Shown here in pieces: positions 40,342 through 51,505 of a stretch of DNA of 64,000 nt. Source of the DNA: Acanthamoeba sp. SK_2022b. Taxonomy: Eukaryota; Discosea; Longamoebia; Acanthamoebidae. Under the pieces are notes generated by a model. The model searched no databases, was not told the origin of the DNA, and worked only from the letters and a program-made list of their open reading frames with translations. The stretch's first letter is position 1. Every line of letters begins with the position of its first letter. A program made the translations under genes and the position numbers. The stretch covers positions 186,001-250,000 of the forward strand of contig JANDJZ010000017.1 of the NCBI GenBank assembly GCA_027943245.1. Direction: 5' to 3'.

Positions 40342-42438
40342 TCATGTCTTCTGGTAGAGGCCCATCTTGTTGAGCGTGCGGCTGTAGTCGGCAATGAAGG
40401 GCGATTTCTTGATCAGCTCCCATATTCGCCCGGTGTTCTTCAACCTGCACTCGATTTTTGGGGGGGGGGTTCAGTCCACACGGCACGGCAAGATGACCAT
40501 GAGAGGTTCACCACAAAACAGCGCACCATTCGCGTTCAGTTAGAGGACGGGAGAAGCTGCGCTTGGGCATCCCGAGGAGGTGATAGCGAAAGCGCTCCAG
40601 GGCAACGCTGTAGCTTTCGCTGTGCACATGCTGCACCTGTACGAGAAGAGAGAGGTTTGACACAGAAACCGGTTGAGGCCCATCCACCATCCACAGCCAC
40701 GACAAGACCGGTCGTACTGGGGCATCGGTCAGCTCCTCGTTCACGGGCAAAAGGAAGAAGCCAGGGCCGTCCTCTGATGCTTCACCGCAGTCAGCCATCG
40801 TGGCCGTTGTCGTAGTCGTGCTCCTGCTTCTGCACTTGGAGTGCGCAAAGAAGCGTTGGAGAGAGTGACGCAGGGAAGACAGGGCAGGCTCTGTGAAGCT
40901 CTCGTCCGGCTGCTTGTTGAACAAGAACACTGAAGAGAAGAGAGATGTCACACCAAGTTGTCTCTATTGGCAGCGGGGAGAGCACTGGCCGTACGCGTAT
41001 CTGGGTAGTACTCGTTCTGTTCGGTATGGTCGTCGGGCAGGGTGGCCATGTAGGCGGCGACATCGGGTATCCGGTACTTGAGCATCTCTACCGAACGAAT
41101 GAACTTCCACAAGTCGACGTCGGCTGCCCAGTCGTGCGCGACGATGACGACGTGGCAGATGGAGAAGAGGAAGACGGCCAGCTGGAGGGACTGCAGCTCC
41201 TGCAGGTTCTCGTGCGAGGAGATGTCCGCTGGCAGCGGGTAGTCGTTGTCCAGCATTTGGAAGAGTATCGACGGACTTAGCACGGGCTGCAACGGAAGCG
41301 CACGTGAGTGTGACGGTCAGCCGACACGTTGAGTGCTCGTGTGGACCGGGGCACGCACTTGGGTATCCAGAACAATAATCCGATCGGGGCTCACGCACAT
41401 GTCCACGCCCACCGTCTCGTGTCCACATCGCAGCGCCGTGTCTTGCGATTGAACGGCAAACGGCGGTATCGCCTCTGGGTCCTTGAAACAAAACAATAAA
41501 ATATAAATAAAAGTAATCTTAATACATACAAAAACGTTGGGCAAGGGGAGACGGTGGGTCTAACCTCGCGCGAGAACAAGCCGCAGAGATCGGACATGAT
41601 CGTTGACTTTCCCACGCCTTGTTTGCCCAACACTCCGACCACCACAAAGTCGCTCTGGTCTGTCAAGAGCTAGCGGCGTCCATGCACGAAGTTGTTAGAC
41701 GAGTTGGAACGAGCGCTTGTGGCCGAGCGAAGCTTACCTTGAAGGCGCTGTCGTATGAAAAGCCCAGGTATTCGTTGATGAGCTTGCCCGAGGCCGGCGC
41801 CCGCTCGGCGGGCCTATCCAAAGTGTGCCTCAATCCAGCCTCTCCAGGGGTTGTGGCCGCGCTATGCAGTGGCGAAGAGGAGGCCGATGGCGTATGCGGC
41901 TCTCCGGCGCCAGGCTCCTTTTTGGCGAGGATGGTCGGCGTGGGCATGGTCGCCGGGCCTCGCTGATAGTCGGGGTCGTCTCTCTGCAAATTGTGGTAAG
42001 GAGCACTGGCGACAAGAATTTTTGCTTCTATTGATTTAATGAAATATTCGATTTAGAAAAAGATTTATTTGTTGTGCGTTATTGTTATTTTTTATTTATT
42101 TATTTATTTAGTAATTTATTTTTGAAATTAACATGAATACCTTGTGATCCTTCCGGTTTCCTCGTCGGCCTCCTCGTCGATCCCGCCCTCCCCTGCCTCC
42201 CACGTCTCCATCGCCAAAGAGCTCTCGTCTCGGCGTGGTACTGCCACCGTCAGGTCTGTAGAGTTGCCGCCCTCCATTGCCCCTTCCGCCTCTACCCTCT
42301 CCTCTCCCGCCACCGTCACCACTGCCTTCCTCTCCCGCATCTCGTCGTCGCCCGGCAGAGGCACCACCTCCAGCCCCACTGCCCCCGCCGTAGCGAGCGG
42401 TGCCTCGAGGCCCTGCGTCTGCTGCTCTCCTGTCCATC
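40342..42438 (-). CDS. SMG9: SMG9-like nonsense-mediated decay factor
   Basis: SMG9 partners SMG8 to regulate the SMG1 kinase that phosphorylates UPF1 in nonsense-mediated mRNA decay. Exon 1 (42438-42142) is an Arg/Gly-rich N-terminus. Exon 2 (from 41983) gives RDDPDYQRGPATMPTPTI and GKLINEYLGFSYDSAFK. Then comes the G-like fold: VVVGVLGKQGVGKSTIMSDL (P-loop), DPEAIPPFAVQSQDTALRCG, VDMCVSPDRIIVLDTQPVLS, SLQLAVFLFSICHVVIVAHD. These track animal SMG9 closely. The last exons carry LRHSLQRFFAHSK and a C-terminus (GRIWELIKKSPFIADYSRTL) matching the animal end. Stop complement at 40342-40344, only about 60 bp from the BPI gene stop (convergent). Start is the ATG at 42436-42438; the frame is open upstream but has no ATG. 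Confidence 0.9.
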
Positions 42439-42667
42439 CTCGCCTTTTTTGTTATTTCTCGGTTCTTTTCTTGCGTTTGTTCCCACAGCCCGAAGGCAGT
42501 TTTCGGTTGCTTTCGAGAGGCGAACGAACGAGAGCCTCTTTGCGAAGTCGGGGCACCGCGAGTGGGAGGGTCCAAGCATGGCGCGTCAGCTGGTGGGCAC
42601 CTGATCCAACAACACGAGGCTCACAGTTTCAAGATTTTAAACAGCCAAAACGCATTCGTGCAAAGGA
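42439..42667. promoter_or_regulatory. Divergent promoter region (SMG9 / C2-domain gene)
   Basis: A 229-bp gap between two divergent starts. No convincing TATA or other motif; likely a shared bidirectional promoter. Confidence 0.45.
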
Positions 42668-45114
42668 ATGACCACCATAAGGGCGAGGTTCTATGATGAG
42701 GCCACAGAACCAGTCCCTGCGACTCATGAGCGCGCCAAGAGTGAGAGTCGAGGGACGCAAGAAATCGAGAGGCATCCTTTGCGGAGGGTAAGAGTGCGCA
42801 TCTTGAGGGCGTGCCATCTGCCAGCAGCCAACGGACCAGGCCACACCAGCCCATTTTGCGTGATTAGCGACCGGACGCATAAGGGCAGCTCTGTCCTACG
42901 AACGCGAGTCATTGAAAATGTATGTGCACCCTTCCGCTCTACCTTCATCCTCTTGCCCTGGCTCATGTCTGGGGACAGTGCTTGTACCCCGTGTGGGACG
43001 AGTCGTTCGAGTTGGAGCTGGACGAGGGCTACCGCTTTGAGCTGGCACTCTACTGCCACGGCCGGTGGTTCTTCGACCACTTGCTCGGTAGCAAGAAGGT
43101 GGTTCTCCCCAACGGTACACGACCCTTTCCATCAGTTTGGTCACACGTGGCGCGTGGTGTGTGTTTGTGTGGTGTGTAGTGTGTGATGAGATTCCATGTC
43201 GTGGAATCATTCAAATCTTGGCCGGTTGCGCTTACTCATGATGCGATGGCAGCCATTAGCGATCGGGGTGGGACAATCGTCGAGGGGGAGGAGCGACTGG
43301 TGACGCTGATCCTCGATAAGACGTCGCAGGGCTTCATCGAGGTGGGCATCACTCCGCTCAATTTTGACTATGGCCCTGCCATGCGTGGCGAGCGTAGGGA
43401 GCTCCCCAACGTGCGATGCATGTGGGAGCTGCACTCGATGCCCTTGCCCGCCCAGCCAAGCGGCTCTTCGAGGGCAAACCGCAAGCGCGACGGGTCTTCT
43501 CGCCACGATGGAGCAGCCAGAGGCCAACCGGAGACGCGGACGACACCGTCTCCAGCCAAGCGAGTCGTTAGAGAGCGAGCGACTTCGGGAATAGATCAAG
43601 GGTGGGAGGCGCCCGATCAGCCAGCGCGTAAGGGGAAGAGCGCAGGCGCGCCGCAGGACGGCGACACGAAGGGACGGCTTCTCCTCGACGCAGGCACGAA
43701 ACCCGACCAAGTAGAGAAGCGGTCGGCCAGGCTAGAGGACCAGCCAGACCCGGCCATGACCAAGGACGACGGATGGCTGCCTGCCTCACTCTTCTCGTCC
43801 ATCGCATCGCTGCCCTTCTTCCATACTCGACTCTCGGGCTATTTGCCGTCTTGGCCGAGCAAGACACCTGCTCACCCTCTTATCGCCGCCAGGCCCAACA
43901 GCACTTCGACCTCGGCCTTTGCTTCATCGACCACGTCTGCCTTCTATTCCTCTTCTTCGACGACCGCCTCTGCACCGTCGTATCTACAGCTGCTGCCGCC
44001 GGAGTTGATCGCCACGATCAGCATGTACGTGGAGCGCAACACGCCCTACAACCCATTCGAGGAGTGGCGCGAGGAGGAGCGCGCACGCTTCAAGGAGTGC
44101 ACGCGCAAACGAAAGAAGCAAACGAAGAAGAAGGCGCAGACACGACTGGCGAACGCAGTGAAGGGAAACCGCAAACAGGGGAGGAAGGATCGCCCCGGCG
44201 GCGGATGGTGGCGCGAGATGCGCGTGCAGGTGATGCCCAGCGGTTCGATGCGAAGCACGCGCCTCGACATGTCGGCGTCATGTTTTGACCTCCCGAGTTT
44301 TCCTCTCTCGCCCAAGTCGGCGCAGCGAGCCGGGGCCGGGCCCGAGACGGCCCAGACCCTGGCCACAACCGAGGGCGAAGACCAAGCGGAACATCGGGAG
44401 AGAGTGAGCGAGATCACGTTCCTGTGCACCGCCGCCATGAAGCGCTATGCCTTCAAGGACAAGCGGAAGGCCGGCCTCTCGCTCAGGCAATACATGATGG
44501 CGCTGGATGACGCGCCCATGTGCAGCGGCCTCCTGCAAAACGACAAGTACACACTGTGCAATCTCTTCACAGCGCTCGGGCAGGAGTTTCGCAAGTGGGA
44601 GTTCTTCCTCATCCGCAAGTATCCGTCCATCCATCCCTACGGCTACGTGCGCAACAAGGTAAGTTATTGCTCTCTCACACTATGATCGTCGTCGTCGTCT
44701 TCTATTCTTTGTCTAGCCGGTGTTGATCGACAGTTGAATTGAATGATACTCCAGGAGGATCTGGCCAACTTCATCTTCCACAGCCTGGGCGAGAACAAGC
44801 TCGGCACTGTAGTGGAGCGTGAGCGGGATATGGTCATTGGCGGCTACCGCGCGCTGGGCTGCACGTTTGTGACGACCTCTGCGCAGGCCTCCCTATCGGC
44901 GTCGAATCACTACCGGAGCTTCAACTGCGTGACTAACTTCTTCGTGCCCATCGGCGGCGAAGGCGGCGACGATCGGCAAGCGGCGGGCGTCGTGTTCAAC
45001 TTCCAATACGTCACCTGTTGCACCAAGGGCGACATCAGCCTTGCCCTCGCCAACCACCACAAGCGCGAACGCCGCACTTTCTACTGGATGCTTCGCTCTG
45101 TGGCCTTTACCTGA
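42668..45114 (+). CDS. C2-domain protein with unidentified C-terminal domain
   Basis: Four exons. Exons 1-2 plus the start of exon 3 form a C2 domain: RRVRVRILRACHLPAANG, SPFCVISDRTHKGSSVLRT, then after an intron CLYPVWDESFELEL, HGRWFFDHLLGSKKVVLP, and VTLILDKTSQGFIEVGITPL. Exon 3 (about 43252-44659) continues through a disordered Lys/Ser/Pro-rich linker (about 43450-44200) into a compact conserved-looking region: AAMKRYAFKDKRKAGLSLRQ, KYTLCNLFTALGQEFRKWEF. Exon 4 (from 44756) carries LANFIFHSLGENKLGTVVER and YRSFNCVTNFFVPIGGEG. I do not recognise the C-terminal domain. The C2 suggests calcium- or phospholipid-dependent membrane recruitment. Start is the ATG at 42668; stop TGA at 45112-45114. 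Confidence 0.72.
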
Positions 45115-45331
45115 GATTGTAAGTGGAAACCGGTCAGCGAGGTCTCGCGCGAAGACACGTCCCCCTTGTTTACGTGCTGATTGGACAGCTTGGGAAATTG
45201 TTTCGCGGTGGGATCTCATTTGTGGAGACGACGGCGAACAACTTCGGCTTTTGTCGGCAGACAGGATTTTGATTTTTGTGGAGGATTATTAGGATTGCAC
45301 GGTCTGTTTGGGCGCCCTAGTACACACGACC
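45115..45331. promoter_or_regulatory. Upstream region of the ELMO gene
   Basis: 217 bp between the C2 gene stop and the ELMO start, both on the plus strand. It should contain the C2 gene 3' UTR and the ELMO promoter. No coding frame or distinct motif seen. Confidence 0.4.
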
Positions 45332-48228
45332 ATGAAGATCTCGATCTCGTGCGACTGGGGAGGCACTATTCCCTTGTACGAACTGAAGAGGGACGTGGGA
45401 TTGGCGGAACACATCGACATTATCTGTCGAGAACTGAAGGCGCCAGACCCCTCTGCTAATTATGCGCTTTACAACGAGGGCAACTCCACCTACCTGAAGC
45501 CGGAGGTAATATCAACAACGTCGGTAGCCCGTGCACTATTTTCAAGCAAGCGATGGATTGAAATTCTCTTTTACAAATCAGAATGTGAGCAACGTCAACT
45601 TCAAGTTGGCTGACGGTACCCCACTTCGCTTGAGGCTAAAGCCGGATCTGGTTGCCGCCGATTCCGTCGAGAAGCTACTGAGCTCTGACCCAGAGGCCAA
45701 GCGCAAGGCCCTCACGCAAATGAAAAGCCGCCTCCAGGTCCCCCTTCCACGCGTAATATCGTGAATAACAGTTATAAATTATGTAAATAACAAGTATTAT
45801 TCATTCCTCCTATCTAGTTAAACGTGGCGACTCTTTCCAGCTTCTTCTCCTTCTCAAACGGCTCACCGGGATCCCGCGCTGACTCTTTACTTGGTGGTTG
45901 GTCATCGCAGGACAATGACTTTGCGGTGGCGTTCCTGGAGAGGAACGGCTTCTCAGTGTTGGCGGCCTACGTACAAGAGGCGTCGGGCAATATACTGGGC
46001 TTTGCCCTGACGACTCTCGAGACGCTCATGCACCACCAAGTCGCGTGGGACAAGCTTGACGAGACCTTCCTCCAGAACATCATCCCCTTCATCTCCTCGT
46101 CCAACCTGACGGCCTCGCGCCGAGCGATCGAGATCGTGTCACATCTGGTGAAGAGCCCTCAGCACGGCTTCGATGCCATCGACAAGGCCATACGAGCCAA
46201 CGCCGCCAAGGAGACCAAGAAGCCCTACTTTGTGCTGGTGCGGCTGCTCGCCAGCACGGATCTCAACGTCAAGCTCGCCGCACTCACCCTCGTATGCGAG
46301 CTCATCAACGCGTCGCCGTCAGACCAGCACAAGAAGTCATTCCTTCACCTTCTCGACGACCTCGGCATCAACAAGCTGCTCAAGGTTGGCTTTCATCCAC
46401 CACGCCGTGTGACTCTTACTCCTGGCGCTTTTTTGATAATTCTTTTTTTTCCTTCCTTGTATATTTTAATTAATTGTTTGTTTTTGTCAAATACAGGAGC
46501 AAGTCACGACGATCCAGAATCAGAACTTCAAGGAACAGCTCTACCTCTATCAGCGCGCCCGACTCTGGGAGCTGCAGCAGCTGAGCGACGTAGCCCACGA
46601 CAAGGATAACGCAGAGCACGAGAAGATGCTCCTTAAGCTGTGGAACCTCGTCTTCCCCGACACCCCCCTCGAGAGCCGAGTATCCAAGCAGTGGAAGACC
46701 ATGGGCTTCCAGGTACCGCACGGCTCCCGCGATCCGTCCATAGGGGTCGTCGCGCCTTGCGCTTGGTGCTCTCTCACACGCTTTCATTCACGTACAGGGA
46801 ACCGATCCGGCGACGGACCTTCGAGGCATGGGGCTGCTGGGTCTGAGCAACCTGCTGTACATGGCCGAGTTCCACACCGACAAGCTGAGGAAGATCATCG
46901 CTGTCCAGGCCGAGCGAAAAGACCATGACTACCCCGTCGCCGTCGCCGGCATCAACCTCACAAAGATGCTCTTTGAGCTCCTTCACATCGGAACGGAAGG
47001 TTTCTTTCCTCCTCTCCTTCTCCTCCTCTCCCTTCTCCGCAGCTGCTGACCGGGGTTGTCTCAGATTCCACGAAACCCATTTTCAACATCTTTTTCGATC
47101 ACGGCCACGCGTTTGAGGAGATGTACGTCATCGCGTTCCAGGTTCTCGACCACACATGGGATGACATGAACGCGTCCTACATGGACTGGAGCAATGTACA
47201 TCCATCTCCCTCGGGAGGGTCTCCTTCATGCTTTGCTCATTCATCTTTTGCTTATTTTTTTATATATCTATATTTTTTTCTGGAAACACTAACATGTCAA
47301 CTGGTGGCTTGTTGGGGAAAGGTGATTGCGGCGGTGAGGAAGCAAATCAGCGACGTACTGGCCCAGAACCCGGCGACGATCGAGATGTTCCACCGGGTGG
47401 CGTCGTGGAAGCAGACGGGACTGCACGAGGAGGAGGACACCGCGGCCGAGGCCGGCGACCAGCCGGACCCGCTCAACAAGATACGCACCAAGGTGAGGAA
47501 GAACATGACGGAGCTGGTCAAGAACCAGAAGCTCAGCTACCTCCGCGAGGGCTGCTCCTTCAAGGCCTACGGGCAGAAGCAAAAGGGCAACAAGAACGCG
47601 CAGCAGTACGTATTCCTTAGGCTGCATGACAGCATGCAGCACCTCGGCTGGGCCAACACCAACAGCCCCACCGAGAAGCCTACCGGCGAGCTGCTCAACA
47701 TAGGTACAGTCGTGGTGTCTTCCCCCAACCACTTGGTACACGAGGTGCGGGCCCAGACTGACATTCGCTCCCCCTGCAGTGAAACAGGGAGACTTCAAGA
47801 GCGTGGTTGCGGGCGTGGACTGCCCCGTCTTCCAGAAGCGGAAACTGAAGCCCGAGGAGGAGGAGGCGGTCCCGCTGACCTTTGCACTATCGCTTGCTAG
47901 CGGTGAGTCGGTCACATTCGTGAGCCAGACCCCGATGGACTTTGTGAACTGGACCGACGGCCTACGCGGCTGGATCGGTGCCAAGATGGAGTGCCCCGAG
48001 ACGCTGGACGACATCAAGGTGCTCGTGGAGACTGAGATGGAGGTGAAGATGCTCGACCTCGAGGGCATCACCATCCCCTCCATCGCACCCGTCGTGCCGC
48101 CCCCGCCCTCCAACTACGACTTTTTCTACAAGGACAAGGAGGAGATGACCAACCAGGCGGTCACCGAAACCAGGCGGAAGGGCATCGCCCTCGGCAGGAG
48201 CCGACTCGGCGATGGGCCAAGCGAGTAA
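45332..48228 (+). CDS. ELMO: ELMO/CED-12 engulfment and motility protein (full length)
   Basis: The regulatory half of the bipartite ELMO-DOCK exchange factor that activates Rac during phagocytosis and migration. Exon 1 (45332-45505) and exon 2 (45582-45737) give a ubiquitin-like/RBD-like N-terminus (KISISCDWGGTIPLYELKRD). Exon 3 from 45911 starts the helical ARM-like region: DNDFAVAFLERNGFSVLAAY, LTTLETLMHHQVAWDKLDE. The ELMO domain proper is LLKLWNLVFPDTPLESRVSK, GTDPATDFRGMGLLGLSNLL, AGINLTKMLFELLHIG. After KIRTKVRKNMTELVKNQKL comes a PH domain with DFKSVVAGVDCPVFQKRKLK and FVNWTDGLRGWIG, close to animal ELMO1. The Pro-rich tail VPPPPSNYDFFYKDKEEM matches the conserved animal PPPxPxxPSNYDFVY tail that binds DOCK SH3 domains. 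Stop TAA at 48226-48228. Confidence 0.92.
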
Positions 48229-49984
48229 CCAAATCACTCCAGGGGGTATGCTGCGTGGCAACAGACATAGGCCACTTTTCTTTCCTTCTCCCTCTCTTTT
48301 TCCCTTCTCCCAATCCTCCTTGCTTGTTTCCTCCCTCTCCTTTTGTCCCACCCATTTTGTTGTGGAGAGGGCCTGCTGTACTTCTACAACACATCAACCT
48401 TAACAAAATTGCCCTGATGGAAGCAATTAATTGCCCACACCAATAAACCCCTTCATCTTTGTCAAAGATGTGTGGCATTGGTTGCAAGCAAGCACGTGTG
48501 TGGTGAAGGAGGTGCACTGGCAAAACCTTGATGCAATAGCTGTCACCTGCACATGCATGACAGGGCAGCATTCCAGTCAAGAGGTGAAGGAGATGAAGAA
48601 AGCACAGAGCCTCTGTGTTCTGTGCGCAAGCAGCAGCAGCATATGGGTAGACAGCTTTCAAGGTGCCACTGACTGTCAATGTTGTATGTGTTGCTAATTG
48701 CCAGTGACCAGCCAAATGGAGCTTCTGCAGAATTCAGGAAATCTTTATGCTCATCACTGGTAAGGGTGTTGGGGGATGACATTGTTGACTGCTTAAAACT
48801 GAGACATCACTACTGAAACCACCATTACCACTGTGACCTCCACAAGTCTAAAAAACAGCTTGTGCTTCATGACCTCTTCTACCTACTCAATGCCCATCAT
48901 GCCCTTGCAGTTCAAGTGATACAAGTTGTTACTGTTGCAGAAGCAGCCACAAGAAGCATTGTAACATGGGTTATGCTGAATATATATGTCATCTCTTAAT
49001 ATGAGATAAATTTAGATAGTTATTTTTGGATTTGGTCAAAAAATGAGTTACAATTTTTTTACCAAACACAAACATTCATCTCTGCAAATTGCGAGATTTA
49101 ACTCCTTTCTTGATTCTCATTTGATGATAGACATGGTTGGATGTAGACAATGAAGCAGGTGCATGCACACACATGACAGTGCAGTATCAAGTCATGATGT
49201 GAAGGAGCTTCTCCATTCTCATTGAACTGCCTCTATTATCTCCAAGAGGTCAAACATGGCTTTTTTTGTGCACTCATTCCTTGCATGACAGTGCAGTGAT
49301 GTTGCGCCTTCACTGTCATGTGGTACATGAGCTGCTGTACAATTTCTGAAATCTAAGATGCAAGGCATGCTGGTGCAGGTGTTGTGTGACCAAGTGGCAC
49401 TGTTGTGTTGGTTACTGGTGTGCCCAGAGTCCTGGTGACTCTAAAAACCAGATAGGTTTGAAGGATATCTGGAAACGCAGCACCTGTGGCCATCAGGCCA
49501 GCACCTGGCCATCAGCTGGTCAGTGCCTGGCAGCCACCTTGCCTCTGGCAGTGCAGCCACTGACTGTATGGTTCTGATTGCCAGGCAGCTGAATTAAGTT
49601 CACAGCCAGGAAAGATGATGTGCATGGTACACAAGGCAGAAATGTAGTGTATGGGTCATCTTGATTGGGGTGTTTCATGTGTTGTAGCATGGACCCATAG
49701 CTGTCAGCAGAGCTGGGTCTCCATGCGAATGGTAATGTATTTGTGTGAGAATATTGTCGCATGTAACCTGGAGATTTCCCTTATCCTACGTGCCATGCAG
49801 AGGAACGTAGTGACAGGCGTCAGTTGGTCCAACATGAACTTCAATCGCTCTCCATGAGGCGCTTGTCAATAGCGGGGTGCTGTCTATCCAGGCCACAGCT
49901 GTTGTCGACATCTTCAACAACCACCTGGCGCAATAGAGCACAAATCTTGGTTTTTATTTACACAACGAGGTGCCGCTAAACCGC
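48229..49984. other. Gene-poor, AT-richer region with diverged repeats
   Basis: The longest stretch without a supported gene. Base composition is visibly lower in G+C than the flanks, and no frame longer than about 90 codons shows family similarity. Copies of a CATGACAGNGCAG-like element occur near 48556, 49174 and 49284; the first two share extended similarity through GTGAAGGAG. It may be a long 3' UTR plus degenerate repeat or mobile-element relics, but no terminal repeats or transposase are recognisable. Confidence 0.6.
48442..48447 (+). terminator. Candidate poly(A) signal AATAAA for the ELMO gene
   Basis: An exact AATAAA about 215 bp after the ELMO stop codon, on the sense strand. Proposed from position and consensus only. 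Confidence 0.35.
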
Positions 49985-51385
49985 TCACTCTACGCCGCGC
50001 ACGCCGTCGCCTTCAATAATGAAAGGGCACGAGCCGTTGGGAATGTACGGCGAGAAGACGACCTTCATCTCCCTGATGCCCACCGTAACCTCCCCACCCA
50101 TTCGCCTCTTCTTAGGCTTTCGTTCCTGGTCCTCCTCCGCTTGTCCGTCATCTGTAATACACAACGCACGCGAGTTCAGCGAGAAGGCTATTACATTGCT
50201 GCTTCTCCAGCAACAGTGTACTGTACATACCGTCATCAGAGGCATTAGAGACCGTGAAAGTGGAAACGGCGCCGCGGTAGGTAGAGCGCGTCTTGGAGAG
50301 GAGCAAACGCGAGTTGATGCAGTTGGACCAGGCCAGACCCAGCGCGGGCACCACACGCTTCTTGTGGGAGGAGAAGTCGGAGAGGACCAGCCGCGAGTCG
50401 TCCACGTAGTCTGAAACCTGGTTGATCACCACCACAACCACTTGCAGCTGGTCGGCGATCTGCTTGAGCTGGTTGGCATGCGAGAACAGCATCCGCGAGC
50501 GCTCGACCATTTGGCTCATCCCGGTGCCGTACTCGTAGCGCAGCAGCGCCGCGATGGAGTCGACGATCACCAGCCGCACGTTGCGCTGCTGTACCAGAGG
50601 CGGCACCTGTTTGAGCATAGAGTGGAAGAGCTGATCGATCGACCCGACGTGCTTGATGTAAATGTTGTCCCGCAGGTCGACCCCCTTGCGCCGCGGGAAC
50701 AGATGGGCGTGCTTGAGTCTGAACGCCTCGTGCAGCTGATCCAGCCGTCGTTGCGGGAAGTTGCCCTCCGTTCCGATGTAGATTGCTCCGCCACCCAGCC
50801 CGCCCTCCTCCAACGGCAGCTGGACCTGTCCCGCACCACACCATCACCAACATCATCGGCACGATGACGTCAGGCCCTCCTAATAGGACAAGAGAGGCCA
50901 TTACATCACGGACGCAAGGTGAGGCAGACCTGGAGTGACAGCTGCAGGCAGAGCTGCGTCTTGCCGCTTCCTGCTTCGCCAGCGATCTCGGTGATGTGGC
51001 GCGGTAACAGGCCCCCACCGAGGCAGCGGTCGAGCATGGGACAACCCAGTTTGAGTTTGTGGGTGAAGCTCGGGTCGCTGGCGAGGGCAAGGGCCGGCAG
51101 AGGAGCGGGGCATAGGTGGATGGACACCTCGTGCAGCAGTTGGCGGGCTTCGACTGCGGCTCCTGGCAGGACTCGCTTGAGCTCCGCCTTGGGTACCTTG
51201 AGGAGGTCCTCAGCTGTCCGGACGCGGAAGTTCTTCTCGAGGAGGGTCAATCGTTGAGCCAACGATGAGGCGGGACCAAGGATTTCCGACAAGGGCGTAT
51301 GGGCGGGCAAGATGGGCGTGCCAGCGTCTTCTTCGCTCTGAGTCTCCTGACCTTCCACTTTCACTCCTTTGCGCGGTTCCTCCAT
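49985..51385 (-). CDS. XRCC3: XRCC3-like RAD51 paralogue
   Basis: A RecA/RAD51-fold ATPase for homologous recombination repair. Start is the ATG at 51383-51385. The N-terminal part has helical RTAEDLLKVPKAELKRVLPG. The ATPase core begins KLKLGCPMLDRCLGGGL, then ITEIAGEAGSGKTQLCLQL (Walker A GEAGSGKT). After an intron: GAIYIGTEGNFPQRRLDQL, YIKHVGSIDQLFHSML, VRLVIVDSIAALLRYEY (Walker B), VVVVINQVSDYVDDSR, VVPALGLAWSNCINSRLLLS. The end, CPFIIEGDGVRGVE, matches the XRCC3-type IxxEGVRG tail. The GCPMLD opening, IGTEGNFP and the tail favour XRCC3 over RAD51 or DMC1. Three exons. The last one adds a basic Lys/Arg segment (EDQERKPKKRRMGG). Head-to-head with CENP-I, 120 bp apart. Confidence 0.86.
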
Positions 51386-51505
51386 CTTGTGTGATTTTTG
51401 AATCAACGAACCACAGGCAAAATTTTCTTGTAAACACCGAAAATGACAGGAGCAGATGATATTTGCGCCAGGAAATGATAGAGAAAAGCAAGTTGGCGGA
51501 AGAAG
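51386..51505. promoter_or_regulatory. Short bidirectional promoter (XRCC3 / CENP-I)
   Basis: Only 120 bp separate the two divergent ATGs, so a single short promoter must drive both a recombination and a kinetochore gene. It is AT-richer than the flanking exons (e.g. AATTTTCTTGTAAACACCGA). No named element recognised. Confidence 0.5.

Noticed and set aside
49386..49857. Short frames in the gene-poor region
   Set aside because: Under 90 codons, no splice support, no recognisable motif, and composition unlike the coding exons.
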